Assembly: GCF_037975245.1 (NCBI RefSeq)
Contig: NC_092579.1
Span: 4,118,001 to 4,182,000, forward strand
Direction: 5' to 3'
Length of the DNA stretch: 64,000 nt
Source of the DNA: Apostichopus japonicus
Lineage: Eukaryota > Echinodermata > Holothuroidea > Aspidochirotida > Stichopodidae
This document shows, piece after piece, positions 14,401 through 25,000 of this stretch. The position numbers and the translations under genes were made by a program. A model generated the notes under the pieces. The model saw nothing but the letters and a program-made list of their open reading frames with translations. It was not told the DNA's origin and searched no databases. Numbering within the stretch: position 1 is the stretch's first letter; each line of letters opens with the position of its first letter.

Positions 14401-14698
14401 TTTTGGAGAACTGGTTAGTTTCAAAGTTGCAGGTTAGTTAATATCATGCAGTTGTTGTATTAGGTAACCAATTAATTTAATGTTCCTCTTTCATCCCCTT
14501 CATTCTATGTTTTGATTGTTCTCCCTTATCTTTTTTTCCCTTCCTGTTTTGCTTTCTTTTCAAACTGTTAACTTTTGCTTATTATTATAGACACAGGAGA
14601 GAAAGTTACAAATGGATTTTGGCTTTTTATAAGAAGGAAACAATACTCACCTTTGTGAAAGCCAATGGTCTATGTGGATTCCCAACACCATTTTCCAT
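47..14698 (-). CDS. R7-family RGS gene (RGS9/11-like), 5' part: start codon through DEP domain; gene runs off the window at base 1
   Basis: Three exons join in phase (14698-14651, 598-502, 259-47) to give about 119 residues from the start Met through most of the DEP domain. R7 RGS proteins are GTPase-activating proteins for Gi/o alpha subunits. They bind Gbeta5 through a GGL domain and are anchored at membranes through the DEP domain and R7BP/R9AP. Only the N-terminal helix and DEP are present here; the linker (DHEX), GGL and RGS domains must lie before base 1. Residues such as GSDLVEW, RLGYIYP and YRFQSPYFWPS are R7 DEP hallmarks. The MQHPNDGI and GYIYP stretches look more like RGS9/11 than RGS6/7. 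Family assignment rests on remembered family patterns; the subtype is an inference. Confidence 0.9.
502..598 (-). CDS. RGS gene, exon 2: start of the DEP domain
   Basis: 97 nt between acceptor tactctcttag| and donor ACCG|gtaaga, phase 0 in and phase 1 out. It encodes MEQMIREMQHPNDGIPTKSQ and then KVFLSYVPCAFT, equivalent to the R7 segment that begins with the Met/Ile-Glu-x-x-Ile/Val helix and ends at the TG/GSD of the DEP fold. The split Gly codon is completed in the next exon. The Met at the exon start is probably not the initiator, because a better start lies upstream at 14698. Confidence 0.9.
1934..2975. repeat. Tandem duplication, two near-identical 520 bp units
   Basis: Unit 1 is about 1934-2453 and unit 2 about 2454-2975. 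The same string (agatataaagttggattaac) occurs at 1941 and 2461, exactly 520 bases apart, and the copies differ by only a few substitutions and one G in the poly-G run (around 2291 and 2811). Each unit ends in the body of a tRNA-derived SINE. Near identity implies a recent duplication. Confidence 0.92.
2313..2453 (-). mobile_element. Headless copy of the same SINE body
   Basis: Almost identical to 2838-2975 but lacking the tRNA-like head, because the 520 bp tandem duplication cuts off here. It is a by-product of the duplication, not a separate insertion. Confidence 0.7.
2826..3045 (-). mobile_element. tRNA-derived SINE, minus strand
   Basis: Reading the minus strand, 3040-2983 looks like a tRNA-derived head. 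It has an A-box-like stretch (TAACCCAGTGGTTAACGC) and a B box (GGTTCGAGTC at 2994-2985). The body follows to about 2838 and abuts a C run (poly-G on plus, about 2812-2825). The body recurs without the head at about 2313-2453 and in part at 57015-57125, so it is a dispersed element. Target-site duplications were not identified. Confidence 0.72.
3164..4415. mobile_element. DNA transposon remnant, PIF/Harbinger-like, with terminal inverted repeats
   Basis: The left end (about 3168-3201) reads cttacagcctttaaagccc then agtcacatctcaccggattg. The reverse complement of the right end (about 4374-4412) reads cttacagacatttaggccc then agtcacgtctcaccggattg. These are terminal inverted repeats of about 40 bp with a handful of mismatches. 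The inner flanks are rich in TCCGTT motifs. The interior at 3819-4060 resembles the N-terminus of a Harbinger transposase (RRRKRRARLKCWSRALL then QRRRQCGLYDQLVQEMRMED) but frame-shifts and stops, so the element is non-autonomous. No clear target-site duplication was found. Confidence 0.72.
3819..4070 (+). pseudogene. Broken Harbinger-type transposase fragment
   Basis: One frame reads through QRRRQCGLYDQLVQEMRMED and then stops at 4023. The -1/+1 shifted frame continues with FFINFMRIPPDFKALRR, which fits the family pattern F-x-NF-x-R-[MI]-x-P-x-[DE]F. The catalytic DDE region is absent. The similarity is from memory of HARBI1-like proteins and covers only about 60 residues. Confidence 0.55.
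5379..5411. repeat. TA microsatellite
   Basis: A run of alternating ta/at dinucleotides in the RGS intron. A similar tract is at about 46259-46330 in a calcium channel intron. Confidence 0.9.
5935..6096 (+). repeat. Dispersed repeat, copy 1 (partner at 50070-50238, inverted)
   Basis: About 165 bp from gctatgtacactgtgttgtg to gaaactaggtcagattac matches the reverse complement of 50070-50238 with roughly 85 percent identity by eye, including gtgtctaacacttctgttac in both. It has no coding potential and no recognisable family. Confidence 0.8.
6219..6520 (+). repeat. 26 bp tandem array, left arm of an inverted pair
   Basis: About ten units of gttttcagtccgaaaatgaa plus atacac, the first few truncated to the gttttcagtccgac part. 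The unit recurs in reverse complement at 6885-7185, so the two arrays could pair over about 300 bases. Long open frames here are products of the repeat periodicity, not genes. Confidence 0.92.
6521..6884. repeat. Palindromic spacer between the inverted arrays
   Basis: It contains several copies of ggtcggaacatagagaggtc in both orientations (6530-6565, 6600-6660, 6695-6715), giving small nested hairpins, followed by AT-rich sequence. Nothing coding is visible. Confidence 0.75.
6885..7185 (-). repeat. 26 bp tandem array, right arm of an inverted pair
   Basis: Units of cggactgaaaacgtgtattt plus tatttt, the reverse complement of the left arm with more decay and truncated units. Spacer length to the left arm is about 365 bp. 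Confidence 0.9.
14651..14698 (-). CDS. RGS gene, first coding exon (16 residues)
   Basis: Reads MENGVGNPHRPLAFTK and ends in phase 0 at a strong donor, AAAG|gtgagt. The pattern RP-x-AF-x-K directly before the DEP-entry helix matches the N-terminus of RGS9-type proteins (RPRMAF-x-K). The ATG has good context (aacaATGg), and an in-frame TGA lies 12 codons upstream, which supports this start. It is short enough to be missed by ORF-based methods. Untranslated upstream exons are possible but were not located. Confidence 0.8.
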
Positions 14699-17600
14699 TG
14701 TTCTCAATGCCAGAGATATAAATTCCAAGGAGACTCACATATTCAATTGATTCCAAGTCTGTGTTATGGTAAAGTCTCCCCTTTTGTTTTATCTAATTTC
14801 CCATCTGTGCAATCAGCGCTTTCTTTCTGTCCACAACGCTGTATCCATTGTATCGATTTTAATCAAATCCTTTTAACTGCCCGCATCTGCATATAAATGA
14901 ACTATTCCCTCGCAGACAATTGCTCTGAGGAGAAGAGGGTGAGAAACACAAAATTGAAGATAAATTTAATATCATTATTGTTGAAGCGGCTGTTAATCAT
15001 GAGTTTGGTAAAAAAAATGATATTAATATCCTACATTACACCTTATTGTCTAGATGAATTCTTTTACACAAATTTCAGGCAAAGTGAAATAAATGGAAAA
15101 TTTCAGATTTGATTTCATATTTTTATATGAACATGCATTTAAAAGAAAGGTTTAGTGATAAATCCAGAATGTCAAACTATATAATCAATTTCTTAAAAGT
15201 TTAGATTTATAAGCTTAGCTTAGCTTATTTTATAGTACCGTAATACTTTGTAGTCATGATAAAATTTTGAAAACATGACAAACTTTAATTACCTTGATAA
15301 CACAAACTAGAAATAAACCAATATGTAGACTTAAGTTAGCATTTTCTCTTTTGATTTTATTAAGTATTCAGACCAAAAAATTACTTGTGATGATTCAATT
15401 CCATATACTTTTCAGCTAAGTTGCTCTTTCAAAATGTATACATAATATCTTCTGTGTATTTTGTTTAGATGTTTACTGTCAAATTTTATTTAAGTTGAAC
15501 TGTAACTTTAACTTCTCAGTATGCACATCAAATGTAGGTGAAAATCATTAATAATTTTATGTCCAAATTGCTTAAACTTCACATGTTTAGAGATGCGGTT
15601 GTACAAGTTCAACACAAATGGAATGTACACGTTGTTTAACAATTGATAACTCTAGTGATTACCAAAACTGTACGTAGTGGGATCAGTGTCCAACAATTCT
15701 TTTTCCCTACGTTTGATGTATTCTCGGCCAACTTAGTATTCAACAGCTGTGAATTTGTGTACAGTAGCACGTATCCACCACAATATCATATTTCAATAAC
15801 CAATTTTGCAATTTAAGATCATGCAACTTGATTAGACAAGTTTTTGTCTCAAAGGCTGTGGCACTCAGAATTTTCAAAACCAATTTCTCACTGTCACCGA
15901 CTGACTGCCTACAATTATTGCTCACGATCTGATATCTTAAAGTAGCTGATTGCATAAATCTGAATTCTAAGTCGGTATAACTTATTCCTTTCTCAAGATT
16001 TCACAACAAATGACACATTATTTTCACTCAAGAAACTAAGCCGTCCGTGCACTGGTCTATCTGAATTCCTCCTTTCCAGCCAAATATACTGGTATATTTT
16101 AATTTGATTACTTGATATCAATATGCAAGGAACATTTGAAAGGATTATCGTCTGGTTTCTTACTTTCTGGTCCCTTGCCACACAACCAGGTCTTAGATAC
16201 TATTTTGTCGTCCCAACATTAATTTGGTTGCACCAAAATAACAGAGAGTGATCAATATTGACACTCTATAGGGGAGACGTGCAGCTTTGGACCTGTAAAA
16301 CTCTTCAGGTGGATCATAAAGGCTTACCACTATTTTCGTTTCACTTCAGTTTCACTAAACTGACATTGAAGGTATAACCTATTTATCATTTTACCAGTTT
16401 GGTGGTATTTATAGTTACAATGCAATCTGAATATAAGGTGTCAATAAACTAGTCCTCCCTAGACTACCTCCAAAGCTGATTTTGGTCGTCTGAACGGAAA
16501 TTTGTCCATCTTGGACAGCTACTTGTTCCCCTGCAAAACCAGACCTTCAACTTCTTTTTAATGTCTCTCAATATCGTTTTTTATTTCTCATATGCAAATC
16601 AGACCAGTTACATCTGCCATTTAAATAGATTTGCCAAAGTTGTTCCTCAAAACTGGCTGTAGGCTACAGTGCAAATATCATCTCTGAAACTGGGTGTAAC
16701 AAACCAACAATTGATGAAACACTGTACCTTTAAACTTTGCTCATCTCATTGTCAACTTGAAACATGAAATTGCACCTGTAGACTATATACCATTTGCTTT
16801 TAACACTTCTTATCAATTCAAAACCATTAATATTTTAGCAACTTTGTGCTGATGTCAATATTATCTACAAAGACTTGTAACATCTTCAGCTAACGGCACT
16901 AAAAAGTAAATGTATTATAAGAAATGAAAAAATCCTATAACAAATGAGTGATCACGAAATAAAGATCTCAATTAACTATGAAGTTCATAATGGAGTTCTA
17001 CAGTAGAAAGATAAGGCCCTTGCATAATTTACAGTAGCATAACCTGGCACTTTAGGCCTACAATATACATACAAAGTCAAGTCATTAGCCTTGTTTTATT
17101 TAATTTAAGAATGCAAGGAGGATCTTTTTACTGGGAGATCAAATCTGTAGTGTGAACGCCAGCGTTACTCAGGATCATTAAACCCTGCGATCATCATCAT
17201 CTCCATCTCAACTTTCAAGGATGATTCTGAACATGCAAGGCCGATCCTGATTGTAGTGAGAAGACCCGGGGGATCATATCACGATCCACAACCTGCTACT
17301 ACTTAGATCATTCGTTCGACATTTGATCCACCACCAGTTTACAATATGTGGATGCCTCCGGCGACAGTTTTAATACAGATCTGCTCTTTGGAAGCAAGTT
17401 CCTGATTCTAAGTACATTCTCAAATGTGTACAAGGCCCTAGATGTTGAATGAATATATATATATGTATGGAACAAGAAAGGCCTGCACAAAAGACACTGT
17501 TGCCACAGCAACCAAACATTCATAAACTAACTAAGATTTGTGTTAAATGTAATCTGTACCAATTACACAACAAAAAGTCCAGATTATTTCCCGACTTTTT

Positions 17601-20600
17601 ATGTGTAATGATGAGCTTTTAATTAAGCAGACTAAAATATGTTTTATATGTTCATAGTGATGAGGGCAAACTGCTATTATGATGGTAGTGGCACACTTTG
17701 GCTACAGTACCGGCATCTTTTTGTTGGAGTTCAATGTCAATTTCAACATATATATATCTTTTGCAAAAATACAGAAATACATAATTTATGCAAACAGAGG
17801 ATAAAATGCATAGAGTCAGGAATAATATTACAACACTTGTGAAAGTATGAGCAAATTCCAAGGAATAAAACATAGAATTATTAGACCCGATATCTTCCAT
17901 ATATTTTCCGCACAGTGAAGATATTATAGCTACATAATATGCCCAAACTCGAGCCTTCATCAACTGGCCGTTTCTTTTGGTGACTAAATGGAGCAAAATT
18001 CTTTCAATTAACTGTTGCAAAAGAGAATGCAGGCTGTCAAAGAAAATAAAACTTTGTTTCAACTGCATAATATTGTAGAAACTTCTTAGTTCACATGTTT
18101 CTCATAAATGTATACAATTTCAGAATCAATTTGAAACAGTTTCTACATTGTTTAGTTACTGTCCTTCAAGTCACTTTTTTTCAGGCCAAATATACCCTGG
18201 TTTCCTTCGAAAAGAACTTGGGAAATGAAATTCACATGATCAGCTGTGGTGAATTTGATGTGTTTTGCTGCTTGCTCGTTTTCTTTTTGGCAGTGGTCTA
18301 AGTTTCTTATCCGTCAACCAACGCTACTGTGCATTTATGCCTTGCAGGGATTTGATCAATTCTATATTAAATTGTCTGAATTTTTAGTGTACATGCACCC
18401 TGGTACATGATATGCTTACTCCATTCTATTGACTTGAAATACAGTACGTACATGCTCATCAATAAAGCTCAAAACTAACACATACAACTTACAAGTCTAT
18501 AGCTATTGATATACAGCCCTCTCCAATTATGATAAGTATATATATGGTACCTCAGGTCTTCAAGGCTTAATTGCATACAATTGAAAACTTCAAACAAGTT
18601 AAAAAGTTCAAGTTTTGTGATAAACTGAGGCCCATGAATGATAGACCAGGAATAATCTAGCCTATAATAAAGTATCATTAGGCCTTTACTATATTACTAA
18701 TACTAGTTACCATACTTGAGTTCAAATATTAAGGCTGAACATATATCAGTCTTCACATTGTTATACTTAGAAACTTACCGTAATTTGAAGGTCACATGGA
18801 ATATGCAGTCACACAGTTAGGTTTATTTAATCAATTGTTTGCACATCACATATATCCTGCACTCCAATGAGCTTAGCTACGGTCCTACAAACTAAAATTC
18901 CCTCGGCTTCTTGTCACAAGACACTAACAGTAACAGTACAGAAACGATATAAGCCCTGGTATAGGTCTTAGAAAACCTTACAACCACGTATAGGTGCCTT
19001 TATTTTCCCCATGGTAGAAGAGTAATACCCATTTATAATTAATCTAATTCGACACTAAAGGAGAATGATTTGTTCGTTCAGTCACGCATGATATTCGACG
19101 ATAAACTTCCTTGAAATCCCATTTATAAGCGAACAGAACCGCGAGTGAGAGCACTGTTGTATAACTCTGGCTCCCGTATGAATCAACGTTTTGCCCAGTG
19201 CATTCAGCATTAGTGACTACTTTTGACCATTCGGTTGTGCGGTGCTACGGAAGATTGCAACATCTCATTCTTCCATCACGTTCATGACGTCACGTAAAGT
19301 TTTTAGTGGATCCTCCAAAGTGGCGGGAAATTCTGGGCTAAAGTCTTCACTCCAAAATAATGTGAGTTCCTTGCGCAGCTTGTGGAAATGTTTCCCTCTC
19401 AGATGGCAACATATTTCGTAGTGAAAGAAAATTGGAGCGGCGGTAGTAGAGACAGCTGACAAGAATGGGAAGTGGATGAGCAAGTAGGGAGTGGACGGGG
19501 AGATGAGGAGTTAGAGAGGAAAGTTAGAGATGACGAGGATCCCGGAGAAGGAAGGGGGGGGGGGGCGATGAGAGAGGAAAGGTGTGTGTTATAGAAGTTT
19601 AAACATGATTTAATGGCGTCTGAAAGTTGTGAGAAGTTGTGAGAAGTTAGACTTAAACGCTTGAGTAGGATTGGAAAAACTGATATCTTACACTCTTTGT
19701 AATATATATTATTTAACTCTGATACGAACTATTTAAATACTAATGAGTAACAGATTGAATATATATATTGCATATACCGTTAGAAAAGAGATGTGTCATC
19801 TCTACAGTGGTATTGCATGTATTTTGCGTATAAGCTTTAAACTCTGCATTCTAACGGTGTTCTATAACCTTAAAATGTCCAATAATTTCTTTATAGAGAG
19901 ATATGAGTCTAAAAATCTGAGGTTACTCTGGGATGTTCCCCAATCAGTAGTACACCCTCAATCCGTAATCATATTCGGATATTTAATTTGGCATTCAAAA
20001 TCGATATACTTTCAATGACTTGAACATCATCTCAGAATTGCAGTCTCCACAAGGTTGGCGGCGGTAGATAACAATGTAACATCTAGACCGAATATTTTCA
20101 GGAAAGTACAAATGCACCCCAGCATTGTGTTCGTCAAATATAGTGATTTAAACTTATACCATTTTAGCAATTCGTATCAACAAAAATAAACAGTACATTC
20201 AATTCTCTATGGCGTGAACGCATTTGATTTTTCGTAATATTAAAGAAGAGATCCCTTTGGGACGATGGAATAAGTGATCATAATTCAACGATTCGGAAAC
20301 TAATTTGTATGCATAATTTGTACCGAGTTGCGTCAAAATGCGACACAGCAGGTTAAAAATGGATACTTTTTAGTCACGCAGGAAAGAACCTGGGCACGAA
20401 AAACCAAACAACCGAACAACTGATCCGCTCTCAACCCCAGTCCCCTTGCATCGGGACTGTGACTATGTGATCATCGTCAGATGTGTATCGCCATTCCCCT
20501 CGAAAGAGAACAGATACTACACATGATCTTAACCAAAAGGCCGAGAAGGATAAAAATGGATTGACTTGAGAGGTGCAGGCTGGTCAGTCAGCTCAATAAA

Positions 20601-22019
20601 AAGAGCTTATCATTGTTAAAGTGTGTACGATTGTATTATGAATGCAAGGTTTTGCTGCATCTGTGTGACCGGTCCTGGCATTCCATTCGTTCTCACCTCG
20701 TTCATGTACGCTTAGTCGAAATACCACATTTCATGATGGACATATAACTTTTGTCTTAGAATTTTTTTTTCTTCGTCACAGAAGATAAAAGATAAAGAAC
20801 TTTGTTGAAAGGAACTACAATAGCGTCTCAAAATGACGTCGGTCTTTGCAAATGGCGTCAACTTGATTGTTCCTGAAGATTGAACATTTTCATGGTGCTG
20901 CAATGTAGGTGTTGGCTATATTGACAATTGATAAATTCACAGATTTTAAATCAGTTATGGTTATGACTTCGTATTTGGGAGGTTCATATAAGAATTTCAA
21001 GTTCGTACTCATTGTGTCATGCCTATACGTTATTTGTGAACAAAAATACAATTTCGATAGAGCCAGTGGATAATAATTATAGTGGCGCGGCACATACCAC
21101 ACAAAGGGCTATTTTGTGTGTATGTGTGTGTATGCGTTTTTTTTTCTCTTCAGAAAACGAGCTGTCGCAGACCAAAACGGACAACATGTTACACCCATTT
21201 TCTCAAATTGAATGTAAACTATTGAGAATGGCTAACATGTAACTAAAAAGAACGAACTTCAACAGATCATCCTTAAAAGTGAAAACGTTTGCTCAGCTCA
21301 GTACTTACTGGATTCAGTCCAGTAAAATTGAGCTTAGCCTAGTCGTAGAAAAAGAAGATCAACAGAGACAAACATCACTTAAAATTCACATCCTCTTGCA
21401 ATTCTCTAAAGCCTAGGCCTACTTAATTGAGAGATTTAGATAGTACGATCGCCCAAGGAAAATCATTCTATCTTTCTCATCCCCCTAAGAAATATTTTAC
21501 AAACATTACATTTACGACAAACTTTCTGACAAATATTTCGGCAGAGACAATTCTCTTTTCTCCAACCAACAGTAGGTCATGAGATGATGCAATATGTACC
21601 ACTGATAAATCCCTGGTACAATGAGGTGGGATGAAATAAGGGGAGAGTAGTGTTTCAAACTAATATCCACATGTGTTGCTTGGACATTTACAAAGAAACA
21701 AGGCTATTTATTGTTCATCCTGAGCCCTCCATGAGAGTTGAACTCTGACTGGCACTACTTTACGTATAGAAAACGGGGATTATAATAAAATTCAGGTTAT
21801 TCTTTATACTTGTGTATACTTTCTTTTCTTGTTTTGGCAATTGGATTTTCTTAGGTCACTCCCTTTCACTTGTGCACTTCACATTGATACTTTACGGTGT
21901 TTGTTCTGTAATATGTGAGGGTTGGGTGGACATAAAAAATAAATCGAACTGAACAAACAGTTTCCAGATCCCGGTGAAATGCTAAAGGGATTTGTAAAGT
22001 GTATGTACTACCCCGCAAA
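14699..22019. other. Intergenic region between the divergent RGS (-) and COPS3 (+) genes
   Basis: No protein-like exon was found on either strand. The more GC-balanced parts are 19040-19560, which has a CRE-like tgacgtca at about 19286 and TATA-like ttataa at about 19120, and 20380-20700, which holds a U2-like sequence. Either could carry regulatory sites for the RGS gene, but I cannot demonstrate a promoter. A G run sits at 19553-19564. Confidence 0.6.
20385..20551 (-). ncRNA. U2 snRNA-like sequence: conserved 5' domain with an unrelated 3' part
   Basis: On the minus strand from 20551 the sequence reads ATCCTTCTCGGCCTTTTGG, then TTAAGATCATGTGTAGTATC, then TGTTC. This is the U2 snRNA 5' domain, including the branch-point recognition stretch GTAGTA, with only a few changes (for example GGTT for GGCT, which can still pair by G-U). 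After TCTGTTC the match to U2 ends. A small TTCTC/GGGGAA hairpin and a perfect AGTCCC/GGGACT hairpin follow, and no canonical Sm site (ATTTTTG) stands where expected. It could be a U2-derived pseudogene, an snRNA-headed SINE, or a divergent variant. Confidence 0.6.
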
Positions 22020-22074
22020 ATGGCAGCTCAACTGGAGGGCTTCGTTAGTACAGTTTTGAATTTGTCTGGTGAAG
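22020..22074 (+). CDS. COPS3: COPS3 exon 1 (start codon)
   Basis: [18 protein letters not shown], then one base of a Gly codon before donor GAAG|gtctgt. It aligns with the vertebrate start M-A-S-A-L-E-x-F-V. A short upstream ATG at 21979 opens an overlapping out-of-frame uORF that ends within exon 1, which could dampen translation if it lies in the mRNA. Confidence 0.9.
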
Positions 22075-25000
22075 GTCTGTACGAATAGTATATAAGAAAC
22101 ATGGCGATGCTTTTGCCACTTAAGAAGATACATGGCACTTGTGTCAAGGAAATACTTTTTTTCGATAATTAGTGACTTATATATTTGCTGAAAATATTTT
22201 ACTGAGTCGACAACGTTGTGAGCTGCAATGCATTAAGATAAGATACCACTTCCACGAAACAAGAATTAGCGCTTTGAGTACCATGTTGGCCTAGCCTAAG
22301 TTAGTACTGTATTTGTGTAACATGTATATCAGATTTAAGTTAGCTTCTTTGCTAACTTAAACTTCAGAAACTCAAAATCTCTTAACGATGAAGCCGAAAA
22401 AGATTTCAACAATAGACATTATACTACTACTAATAATAACATATATGGCCTAATATTGTTAGACCAATTTGCATTGTCATACTCATAGTCATATTGGCCT
22501 AACAACATTAACAATTTGGTGCTCCATTGTAATAATAAAGCTGGAGAAGGGGATAGTGTGTGAAGAAGCTACTTTAGGGTTCTTCTGTTTGATACAATAC
22601 AGAAACTTAAAGCCATATATTTGGCCATGAATGAAAGTTTCAGGTTTTGCACTGAATGACTGCAAGCTGCAAAGGCTCCAAACAAAAAAAATTTCATTGT
22701 CTCTTCCATTTAACCGATCAGAAGCATTTAATACATGTACCTGTATGGAGGTGTAAGGTAACTGTTCATGTTCCCTGACTTTGCACACTGCGTGCTTTAT
22801 GTAGCTGCATTGATAGACACTGTAGATGCTGTGTTCATTCTGGGAATCCATACAGGAATTATGCAATAAAGGCAAGCTTGAAGTTAGAGAAAGTTTTCCT
22901 TGTTTTGAGCACTGTGATGAGTGATACAAGAACTTTACTTCAACAATTATATAGCATTCTGAAAGAATTTGAGTAAATGATCAATGAAATCCTGTAGATC
23001 TTTTTGTAGATCCTTTACAGAAAATGTATGATCCTGGCATCACAAACTTACCATTGTAATGAAATCTTGGAAGAAGTAACAAAATAGTGAAAACGTGTAA
23101 GAAAGAATCCTCATGCCATATGAGAACTTTTTTGGATGCAGATCTAAAAATAACATTCCCATGTCATTATAGAACAATGAATTAAATTATGTATAGGATA
23201 TGCCTACAATTTGCAACCTTTATCACTCTGGGATAGGTCTAGAATTGGATGTGAATCAATAACATTCCTAAGTCATTTTAGAAATAAAGGCACCTTTAGA
23301 TATATGCAGAATTAATTTTACTCCTTGTAGTTTGATAAATGTTCCTTCCTACATTGAAGGCAAGTTCTCCTAAAACAATGTTTTATTCCAAACAAAATTT
23401 TTCTTTTGATAAAGGTAACTTTGCTAAATTGTGTGAAGAGATCAACAAGTATCTTGATGTCTTGAAGAGAAATGTATCAAACCTTCACAGTGTTTTGGCA
23501 ACATTGGATCCCCAGTTACATGCACTAGGGGTGCTTGCAGTACTGTAAGTTGCTTGTATCATTTTAGTTTGATTGTGTTTTAACAAAACTAACGACAATT
23601 GTTGGCACCAATACCATTTTGATATAATTCTAGACTGTTAGAAACCAGTACTATCAGTCCAGTTTTGCAACATCAGTGGCATGTTTATGTACTTGGATGG
23701 ACTGCTTTGTCTTGCATACAGACCATTATTATGTCAGCTTCTGAATCACTGAAAAGCCATACAACTGTATAGTCACTTTTGTAACATTGCTTATTGTTTA
23801 TAATCCATTTTAAAATGTCATCCATGGGTGCTCTGCTGTTTGCGTGAAGTTAAAGAAAATATTTTAGGGTTGAGCTATTAGAATTATGAAAACAATCCAG
23901 TAACATTAATATTAGTTTTGCCTGGACTGAGTCATCATAATTATAAGCCCTTAATGGGTATTCCAGTAACTTGAAAACTAGAACAGCTATAGAAACATAA
24001 ATTTAGAGTAATCCAAACTTTTCTCCATTTGTTTTCTTCTTTTTATCTTGTAGTTGGACTTTGATGTATAAACACTAAGACTTTGCCTCAACTCATCCTT
24101 TAATTATACCATAAACCTTTGACTTTGTAAAAGAAAGTTTGTTGAGTTTGCTAAGTATTTCATAGATATCACAATTTGTATGTCTAACCTTTTAATTTTA
24201 TACTCGCAATGATATTAAACTTGATCTTTTAGAGGATTTGAGACTTTTTTTCATGTCAAGTTCAGCATATGATGCAAACAGTATGTTAACAAAGTAGGTA
24301 TAAGGTGAGAGATGCTACCTGTTTGGATCAGATACACACAAAACACTGTACAAGAATTAGAGTACGTAAGAATGAGTGTAAATAATAACTTACTTTTGTC
24401 TCCATTCCGCATGATGTGAGAGTCGGTCAACACAATGTCTGTTGTTTCACTTTAAATTTCTTGTTAACGTATCTCTTTCTAATGTTTGTTCTCCAGTAAC
24501 ACAAAATACAGTGCACCAGCTTCTGCAGGATTAGATTTTGAGACACTGTTTTCACAAACACAGCTCTTTTTCACTACTTGTAATGGAGAGCAGGTTCGAT
24601 TTGCCACAGACAGCTGTAAGTTGGAATGTCTTCCTTTTTATATCATTTTTCCTTTTTTTTCTTTATCAGCTCCTTGCCATTTTTGTTATGTTGTTGTATT
24701 ATAACTTGACAATGATATCGAGTTCACTTACAAATTGAGGCCATTCTGAAGAAAATTCCTTTTGTTGTAGTACGGTTTCTTTGTTTTGATGGTGAAAGTA
24801 AAATTTGTGTTACTTGTTACAAAGGTTTGACATTAATAGAGGTGGGTTCAGTCTCTTTGTAACTTGGAAAGTTGATTTAATAGACTAGTACATTTTCAAA
24901 CATCTCCGATGGCAAAGCTTGTTCTTCCAATTCTTTGTTTGGAAGCACTTCTAAGCTAGTTCCATCAAGTTTGTTTGTAAATATTCACACATTGTTCTTT

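Larger units (their letters stand above)
599..14650 (-). other. First intron of the RGS gene (about 14 kb), repeat-rich
   Basis: Bounded by a strong donor at 14650 and acceptor at 599. It contains the 520 bp tandem duplication, a tRNA-like SINE head, the Harbinger-like element, the inverted 26 bp arrays and several microsatellites, all listed separately. Outside these (about 7.2-14.6 kb) I see AT-rich noncoding sequence with no ORF that looks like a protein family. Around 10.1-10.9 kb the base composition is more balanced and may be an old interspersed repeat, but I found no second copy. Confidence 0.7.

Noticed and set aside
17652-18068. 138-codon minus ORF in the intergenic region
   Set aside because: Translated noncoding composition (runs of Phe, Leu, Tyr), no homology recognised.
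19265-19483. Minus ORF overlapping a CRE-like tgacgtca and a GC-richer island
   Set aside because: The ORF itself has no homology; the island may be regulatory but a promoter cannot be shown from sequence alone.
22489-22929. 146-codon minus ORF inside COPS3 intron 1
   Set aside because: No family resemblance, no codon periodicity visible, opposite strand to the host gene; compatible with chance.
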